Below are positions 63,338-64,000 of a stretch of 64,000 nt of DNA, one piece after another. The notes beneath the pieces are model-generated. The model had not been told where the DNA came from. It did not search any database and saw nothing but the letters and a program-made list of their open reading frames with translations. Every line of letters starts with the position of its first letter. Within the stretch, counting starts at the first letter, position 1. The stretch comes from Novosphingobium indicum. Lineage in GTDB: Bacteria; Pseudomonadota; Alphaproteobacteria; Sphingomonadales; Sphingomonadaceae. The DNA is taken from contig NZ_BMLK01000015.1 in assembly GCF_014645195.1 (NCBI RefSeq), positions 51,194 to 115,193 on the forward strand, given 5' to 3'. Made by a program: the position numbers and the translations under genes.

Positions 63338-63967
63338 ATGAAGCATCGCATACCAGGCAGCAGGCTTGCGGCGGCACTGCATTTTGCACGCCGCCTGCTG
63401 CGCGATCATGCTGGCAACACCTTCATGATCGTTGCTGCTGCACTTGCCCCCCTGCTTGCGCTTGTGGGTGGCGGGATCGACATGGGCCGCAGCTACATCT
63501 CCGAAACCCGGCTTCAGCAGGCCTGCGACGCAGGCGTTCTGGCGGCTCGAAAAGCCCTTGGTTCACAGGTCGTTACGACAGGTGTGGTCCCCGGCGAAGT
63601 CTCGGTGGTCGGCAATCGCTTCTTCAACGTGAACTTCCCGTCCGGGGCCTATGGCTCGACGGACCGCACCTTCACGATGACGCTGGAATCCGACTACTCG
63701 ATCTCGGGCAAGGCCTCTGCCAACGTCCCGACAACGATCATGCGGGTCTTCGGCGAAACCAATGTACCGGTCGCCGTGCAGTGCGAGGCGAAGCTCAATT
63801 TTTCCAACACCGATGTGATGATGGTGCTCGATACCACCGGATCGATGAACCAGACGAACCCGGGTGACAGCCAGTCCAAGATCGCTGTTCTGCGTCAGGT
63901 CGTGAAAGACTTCCATGCCCAGCTGGAGACCCGCAAAAACCGGGTTGGGCAAGGCTTGGGAGCCTGA
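63338..63967 (+). CDS. TadG-like pilus assembly protein, prematurely ended
   Basis: 209 codons from ATG 63338. N-terminal TadE/TadG membrane segment (NTFMIVAAALAPLLALVGGGIDMGRSY, residues 27-53 in part), a pseudopilin-like domain, then the start of a von Willebrand A domain with the metal-binding VLDTTGSMNQT and the next helix (SKIAVLRQVVKDFHAQLE). The vWA domain should continue for over 150 residues, but the frame ends at a stop at 63965-63967 after unrelated residues (RKNRVGQGLGA). Homologous sequence appears lost from about 63930 on, so insertion, rearrangement or frameshift is likely. Confidence 0.72.
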   Translation: MKHRIPGSRLAAALHFARRLLRDHAGNTFMIVAAALAPLLALVGGGIDMGRSYISETRLQQACDAGVLAARKALGSQVVTTGVVPGEVSVVGNRFFNVNFPSGAYGSTDRTFTMTLESDYSISGKASANVPTTIMRVFGETNVPVAVQCEAKLNFSNTDVMMVLDTTGSMNQTNPGDSQSKIAVLRQVVKDFHAQLETRKNRVGQGLGA

Positions 63968-64000
63968 CGACGGAGATGCCGATGCTGCCGGACGCTGTGG

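Overview
The window is 64 kb of GC-rich chromosomal DNA from an alphaproteobacterium. It is almost certainly from the order Sphingomonadales, and the gene content looks Novosphingobium/Erythrobacter-like; the genus is an inference. The main pointers are the dusB-ntrBC-ntrYX-hfq-hflX order, a fused IspDF, an Hfq made of two Sm domains, hrcA-grpE divergent from rph, and a small protein with an HEMTHVWQ motif of the kind annotated as 'vgr-related' in sphingomonads. Nearly all of it is tightly packed core genome. I see no prophage, plasmid backbone, complete insertion sequence, CRISPR array, rRNA, or defence or biosynthetic island.

Layout. 1-3763 (minus): thymidylate kinase (cut by the left edge), D-Ala-D-Ala carboxypeptidase, an RlpA-like SPOR protein and an MltB-type transglycosylase, a peptidoglycan-remodelling run with overlapping ends. 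3905-5119 (plus): tRNA-Ser(UGA), a GNAT acetyltransferase and a stand-alone PilZ protein. 5182-8725 (minus): pdhC, two small hotdog thioesterases and lpdA in one probable pyruvate dehydrogenase operon. 8890-21729: a universal stress protein (plus), then on the minus strand RNase R, an M28 peptidase, a DUF805 protein, an archaeal/eukaryotic-type ProRS, PhaR, alanine racemase, an MHS-type transporter, an Fe-S scaffold-like protein, CvpA, RadA and a PPOX-type flavoprotein. 21885-30665: a large patatin-like protein, dnaJ, dnaK, a copper-chaperone lipoprotein, the HEMTHVWQ protein, a glycine-zipper lipoprotein, grpE and hrcA. 30762-34289 (plus): rph, rdgB, hemW, xerC. 34268-37172 (minus): dedA, gshB, yraN, rsmI. 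37200-41272 (plus): an LppC/LpoA-like lipoprotein, parE, mazG. 41249-50705 (minus): hflX, tandem hfq, ntrX, ntrY, ntrC, ntrB, dusB. 50786-53049 (plus): ispDF, a secreted hypothetical protein and a CinA-type amidohydrolase. 53175-54615 (minus): a Coq10/RatA-type START protein and lipA. 54712 to the right edge: carbonic anhydrase, a secreted TPR-like protein, gyrA, DUF952, trmFO, an EF-hand protein, a squalene/phytoene synthase-like protein and a TadG-like pilus protein that ends prematurely near the edge.

Functional links. Lipoate metabolism appears twice: LipA makes the cofactor carried by PdhC and reoxidised by LpdA. HrcA, GrpE, DnaK and DnaJ form the heat-shock set. DusB/NtrBC/NtrYX/Hfq/HflX is the nitrogen and post-transcriptional control block. 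GyrA and ParE supply one subunit each of the two type II topoisomerases; their partners lie outside the window.

The points most worth a second look are the two-domain Hfq with an asymmetric second half, several proteins that keep a family fold but have lost canonical catalytic or ligand residues (RlpA-like, second thioesterase, scaffold-like, squalene synthase-like), an apparent CTG start, an AT-rich palindrome cluster at 53059-53176, a REP-type inverted pair at 31496-31577, and the disrupted tadG end. I did not find a clearly new multi-gene system. All reading was by eye; no searches or structure predictions were run.
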